From Dipetalonema caudispina (taxonomy: Eukaryota > Nematoda > Chromadorea > Rhabditida > Onchocercidae), in the NCBI GenBank assembly GCA_013365325.1, contig JABVXV010000451.1, positions 1-40,119 on the forward strand: DNA of 40,119 nucleotides. Direction: 5' to 3'. Under the pieces are notes generated by a model. That model did not search any database. It saw nothing but the letters and a program-made list of their open reading frames with translations, and was not told where the DNA came from. Below, piece by piece: positions 34,658-40,119 of the stretch (the stretch's first letter is position 1; each line of letters starts with the position of its first letter). The position numbers and the translations under genes were made by a program.

Positions 34658-36537
34658 TAACATAATGATAGTATTTTAACGGGAGTAAATGAATATATGG
34701 ATATTAATGGATAGTTTATTATCCTAATTTTATTTTATTATTATGAGATTAATTCATACTAAGAGATGATAATTTTTTAAATGACTCATTACAGTTTACA
34801 ATAAAACAGATACTAAAACGGAATGAATAAATTTATTATTGAAATAATTATTTTATATAATATATATTCATCAGGAAGAGAGGACTTTTTATTACTTGAT
34901 GAAATCCAAAAGTAATGCAAACAATTATTGATCAATTCTACTGGGATCGTTCATTTAACGATGAAGTAATAAATATTATTTGGTTTGGTAATTAGAGGTA
35001 ATTAATCTGTTATAGAAGACAACATATCCTTTTATTCATGTATAAGAATGAATGATATAATTATATTTGTTATATTCGCATTGGATTATTCTAAATGTTT
35101 AATAATTATTGGTAATATGTTCATTGACTGATTTTCAAATTTGTAGTTCTAATTTATGAATATTAAATATTGGATAATAGTAATAAGCACAGAGATATTT
35201 GAAAATTTTCAAGATTTTCCATATTAATTAATATTTTTACTTTATTTTTCATTAATCACCTTAGTGCTTAATTTGTTATATTAAAAATATTCATCATATA
35301 TTATTTATTGAATTAGTTAAATTAAACAATCAATAAATTTTAGCTAAATAAGTTACTATATTTCGATGTGTAAATTATTCCAATCTAAATTATCATTTAA
35401 CTTATTGTTAAAAATATGAAATCCAAAAGGTAAATAGACGATAAGATATGCTGCTAAAGTATTAAATTATGGCAATATTGAATTATAATTGTAAGAATTT
35501 GATAAATAAGTATTTGCAAAGAAAAAAGTTGGAATGAAGTAAAAGTTAATAAAAACTTAAGATGGATTAAGACAAAACGAAAAATGTTCATTATTTCATG
35601 AAATTATGAAGTGAATGTAAATTTTCTAATTTCGAAAATCTTATAACTTATTGTTAAGTTAATATAATATGGTAATTTTATGATATGATAGAAAATGTTA
35701 GTGCACAATTTTTTGTCCTCAAACATTTGTGTAAGGCAATTGTTTCCTTTTTTTTATTTTTATTTGTTCATTCGTTTTTTCTGTAATTCGATATAAAATT
35801 AGAAAGACTTGAAATGTATGTATGAACTATAGAAATAAGAAAAAGAATAATATGCTGAAAAAAAAACTTTAAACTTTTGAAGACATTTCAACCTTAAATT
35901 TATTTCAAGTAGCGGTAATATTTTCATATGATTAAAAAACCTAACAGATCGTTTTGACCTTTATCATTTGTTCAAAAAGGTTTGCTAAAAAAAAAAAAAA
36001 AATTAAAAGATGATGGAGTAGCTAAAATAAATTGATTTTTACATTTGCCATAGAAGAAGTATCATTAAAACTAGTTTTTAAATTCTGATCCATTTTAAGT
36101 ATTTTAATTTCTTGCACAATTCCACGTTAATTTCTTTTTTTAAGTTTTTGCTGATTTTTCTTTTTTTTATTTTTCTGATCAAATGGTTCATTGACTTTTA
36201 AAATGAAAAGAAATAGAAAATGTGATAGCATTCAATTTGTCTTTTTTTTAGTCAATATTAAACTGATTAAATAATTTGAAAGTATGCTATTACTGACCAA
36301 TGAGTATGGTTGAAAGATTTTTAGAGAATTACAAAAAAATAAAAAATTAATTGATCCCAAAAAAAAAAATTTGTTAACAGCAATGAAAGGTGAAAATATT
36401 TCTTTTTTTTTTTTTCATTCTGCAATGGCAATAGGATAATATCTCTAAATTTTTTTCTATTCATTATTCATTTTTCGCTTTTTTTTTTTTGTTACAAACA
36501 TTCATTTCATCTGCAATGTAACAAATTACCTTTTTTC

Positions 36538-36538
<1 letters not shown>
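34658..36538. other. AT-rich intergenic sequence, no gene recognised
   Basis: Very AT-rich with A and T homopolymers (for example 35,988-36,002 and 36,404-36,415). No coding-like frame, RNA or ordered repeat stands out. Confidence 0.65.

Positions 36539-36568
<30 letters not shown>
36539..36568. repeat. poly-T tract (about 30)
   Basis: The longest homopolymer of the window; exact length is unreliable in raw sequence. Confidence 0.95.
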
Positions 36569-36570
<2 letters not shown>

Positions 36571-38216
36571 TTTATTAAAATCTATTTTAATATAATTTCT
36601 GTTTGAAACAAAAGAAAAAAAAAAAGATTTTGATTTAACACAATTTTTATTTTAAATGAAATTTCTACTACAATACATTCATTGTTACATTAAAATAGTA
36701 CAATAATTCTCAGAATATTTACCAATCATCCAATTGACACCATTTTTTAAAAGTATATTTATTATCAATACATATGCAAATTTCATTCATTTCATCCTTT
36801 TATCCAATTTATTCGAATATTTTAATGCATAAAATTTGTAGAGTTGAAATTACCATTATTATTATTATTGCTATTATTATTATTATTATTATTAGTAGTA
36901 GTAGTAGTAGTTATTTTTATTATTATTGCATTAATTAAATTTTATCAGCAAACAATAATTGTAAACATTTGTTAGAAATTAACAAAACTTTGTTTCGCAA
37001 TTTTTTATACTATTTTTTCACTTCCAAATTCAATGATGTTTTTCTTTATCAATCAAATTCGTTTAGTTTTTTTTCATAAAAATTCAGATAGCATAAGAAT
37101 ATAGTGCCAAAATCCGTGGTAATTCCATCTCTCCAATTATGTGTATCATTGTTACGGTTAAAAAGCTGGTAGTTAGATGAATTAGGCCTCAAGACGTAGC
37201 TCATCCAATTAGAAGATAACTGGGCTCCTAGGCTAATATTACCAATTTTCCTGATGTTACTTTAATTGATTTAGTATGGTTATTAGCAATTATAAATGTT
37301 TATGTATAATTACTGCAGCTATTATCCCTAATTTGCTCCTTTTTTTAATTTAAATTAAACGATAGATTCTATTCTTATATAGGTTAAAAATTATGTAGAA
37401 AAATAAACCCAAAAAATTTTTGCATTTAAATTTAAATTTACTCAATTAAATTCGTATTTTTAGCAATTCTGCCATTTTCCATCGCATGCTTTCTTTTTTT
37501 TTTCTCGCTCTCTCTCTCACTTTTGTCTACTTTTTAATTACCTACAGAAAATTTTTATAGCATTTAATTAATTTTATCCGTTTTCATCCTTATCAATCTT
37601 CCTTTTTTTTCTAAGAAAAAATCCTTTTTTGTTCCAGAATTTTTTTCAATAGTGATTTTCTTATGAAGATTGAGTGAAAAAAATCAATGAGTTTTTAATT
37701 TTTCTTTCGCTATCTTTAATTATCCTTTATTGAATGAAAAAATTTGAATATGATCAGCTGATCTTATTTACTATCAATATACTTCAATTTGATTAATATA
37801 AATGACGAAAAACTTTTAGAGGCTATATTAAACCTATATATGTATATATATAATAGTTATAAATTGACACTTTTTTAATTTAAAATAAAAAGATTATTGC
37901 TTAGGTCATTTGATTTTATGCATTATAAGCATTAGTTTTTAGAACTGTCTTTTCTGCATATTTTCATTATCAGGATTATATCATTGTTGTAATTAGCTAG
38001 AAATATCATTTATTAAACGGTTACATGCAAGATAATTTTTAATAAAATTGACTGATTTGATAATATAGTTTTGGAAAGAAAAATAGGTAATGTATTTTTC
38101 TTTTTTTGATAAAACTTTGGAAAGAATATTATCAATAAATGCATACAATAATAAAATAATTATGACTAAATTGATTAAAATCAATAATAGAATGATCCAA
38201 TTCTTTTTTATTTATA
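36569..38216. other. AT-rich intergenic sequence with one composition patch
   Basis: Mostly AT-rich. It contains the compound microsatellite at 36,852-36,911, a more GC-balanced patch at about 37,110-37,260 with many stops in all frames, and a CT tract at 37,505-37,520. The open frame at 37,993-38,184 is low-complexity. No gene is supported. Confidence 0.6.
36852..36911. repeat. compound (ATT)n(AGT)n microsatellite
   Basis: ATT units with one GCT interruption run directly into about seven AGT units, a compound trinucleotide array. Confidence 0.9.
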
Positions 38217-38306
38217 GAAATATATATATCTAATGTTAGGCGATGGCAATATTGATTGATTTGAAGAAATATACATCTAATAATAGAAGATTATAATATT
38301 GATTGA
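38217..38306. repeat. degenerate tandem duplication, period about 50 bp
   Basis: The block ending AATATTGATTGAT at about 38,260 is followed by a diverged second copy ending with the same word at about 38,306. Both start AAATATAYATCTAAT. The copies differ by substitutions and small gaps. Confidence 0.7.
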
Positions 38307-38431
38307 TAATCCATTTTTAAATTGAAAATGCATACGTAAAAGAAAAAGGAAGAAAAAAAAAATCACTTGAATGATTGTTAAATTGATTTTTTCGTGAAAT
38401 TAATTTTATTACTGCACCAATTAAAATTCAT

Positions 38432-38647
38432 CTATTTCACTAAATATAGCAGGAAAAAGATGTGGAAAGAAAAGTAAAGAAAAATAATGATTAAATACTT
38501 TATCGAATGCCTGATATTTTCAAAATTAGTATATCCTTTGTTGACAAACAGGTTTGACACTGTTTCGTTTGCACAGGTTGGATGAGAAGGATTCAAAAAG
38601 TCGTATTGTTGTTCGACAAAGTCGCGTATTTTTTCCTTCACTTTCAA
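38432..38647 (-). other. weakly coding-like minus-strand frame
   Basis: The first 45 or so codons read with mixed composition (for example RDFVEQQYDFLNPSHPTC) and with more C/G in third positions than the flanks, then degenerate into an I/F/L-rich tail. There is no ATG start; the frame begins at a TTG, so it would have to be an internal exon, but splice sites are weak. It could be a decayed exon. Confidence 0.2.
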
Positions 38648-39069
38648 TGTTTGTTAGGATAATTGTTTTTTTCGGATCATTAAAAAATTTCCGTTTTCTT
38701 TCTTTCTAATTGGATAAATTTCAGTTTTTATCTCATGATTTATCATTTCTTTGCATTTATTCGTATTTTATCAATATTAATAAATAATCCATAATATATT
38801 CAAATTCCATTTAAAACTTTGTCAAATTTTTTCCATGCAATTACAATGCAATGAAATGAATTCTTGAGCATAATTAAATTCTTTCTTTTCCATTATCATA
38901 TCATGCCATTTTCCTACAAACATTTATTGTTAACCAGTTTCATGAAATGTTTCCGAGTGATAGAATAATCTCGTGATATAACTAATGGATGTATTTGAAT
39001 GATGGAAATTTTCATTGGTTAAAAAATAGTTTATATTAAATATTTTAATGCAAAAGAAAACAAACAATT

Positions 39070-39460
39070 GACGTTATATTAATTTGGAAACATTTAAATG
39101 GTGAAATAATTCAAAAATATAATGAACTAAAAAAAATAAGTGTCATTGATAACAAATTTTAATGCATTCAGTATTTCTGGTAATTCAATTACAGCAAAAA
39201 GGAGAGGTGGAAGTTACATTAATTTCTAAGAACTTAAAAAATAAGGAAAATAATTCGATATATTGATGGGAATAATTCATATATTGATTGAGTAGCTTCA
39301 GTAAAGCTAAAAAATTTATAAAATTTAGTGTAAGGTAAAAAGCATTTATTGAATGTAAATACTTAAATAATGGAGATAATTGGATAATTTCAATGAACTA
39401 AAAGAATGAGTACTATTGGCAGTAAAATTTTAATAAGTTCAATATTTATAAAATGTAATG
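39070..39460. repeat. diverged direct repeat, offset about 271 bp
   Basis: A block around 39,080-39,178 and one around 39,345-39,448 align over roughly 100 bp. Both contain AATGAACTAAAA (39,121 and 39,392) followed by a similar AAATTTTAATRMRTTCARTATTT-type end. Between them lies a smaller tandem of about 24 bp (AATAATTCGATATATTGATG, then AATAATTCATATATTGATTG). Confidence 0.65.
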
Positions 39461-39980
39461 GAAAACAAATATCAGCAGAAATAATATTTTCATAATATAT
39501 GTTATGCTAATTCATTTGATTCTTTTTCCCTAAAACATGAACAATCTATAATTGAAATAGAGCAAATCATATGTTTGATCAATTTTCCAAAACTTTCTGA
39601 TCAAAAATCACTAACACATTTTGTATTGAATGGTAAATTTTCGACAGTTAACCAAATGAATGAATTATTTGGGTATATATTTGTGCCATTTAGTACATCA
39701 ATGCAATACTGTACAATGAATGAATGTAATTGAGAAATAGAATTTAATTTTGTTATTTTACCGTTACTTTATCATTTCATTCAATTATTTGTTTGAAATA
39801 TTTTGTGTGCTAAAAAAGGAAAAAATGAAAAGAAAAAAAAAAAATTGACTTTTGACCAAACTTGGTTTTAACAACGTATAATACTATTACACAATAATTG
39901 ATGGAATTTTGGTCAATACCATTTTGAGTATCAGCAACACATATTTTAAGCGATTTAACTCATTACCCAGTAATTGCAAG
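39461..39980. other. AT-rich sequence, nothing recognised
   Basis: About 520 bp of AT-rich sequence without coding-like frames or repeats before the terminal microsatellite. Confidence 0.6.

Positions 39981-40119
<139 letters not shown>

Overview
The window looks like nuclear DNA from a nematode, most likely a filarial worm. It is very AT-rich, with many A/T homopolymers and AAT-type microsatellites. Genes are split into many small exons by short to medium introns with TTTYAG-like acceptors. Three of the four conserved genes have an acceptor-like AG within 0-2 bases of the start codon, as expected for spliced-leader trans-splicing. The species assignment is inference; no SL RNA or species marker is present. 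All gene models were built by hand: exon phases were checked and each sums to a whole number of codons.

Layout. Positions 1-10.3 kb are AT-rich and nearly gene-free. A weak but coherent three-exon small-protein model lies on the minus strand at 10.3-12.06 kb, with possible extra exons up to 12.8 kb. From about 12.9 kb the composition becomes more balanced and four conserved genes follow: a ZDHHC24-type DHHC palmitoyltransferase (minus, 13,933-16,746, six exons); the kinetochore protein NDC80/HEC1 (plus, 17,954-24,131, 18 exons, 659 aa); a short S4-domain mitochondrial protein of the MTRES1/C6orf203 family (minus, 25,124-26,225, three exons, 167 aa); and Integrator subunit 9 (plus, 27,691-33,907, 17 exons, 635 aa). 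A 77-codon unidentified ORF (minus, 17,210-17,443) sits head-to-head with NDC80. From 34 kb on the sequence is AT-rich again, with one candidate terminal exon, degenerate tandem repeats and microsatellites.

The genes are not a functional pathway. They are housekeeping genes on alternating strands: NDC80 and the MTRES1-like gene converge, and the MTRES1-like gene and INTS9 diverge. Both ends of the window run into AAT/TAA arrays, which suggests a complete contig broken at unresolved microsatellites. No transposon, CRISPR array, virus-like gene, tRNA or rRNA was found. The points most worth checking are the hidden small gene at 10.3-12.1 kb, a 43-nt intron and a GC-AG intron in NDC80, a perfect 19-bp hairpin just past the ZDHHC24 stop, and an INTS9 beta-lactamase core that has lost its metal-binding motif.
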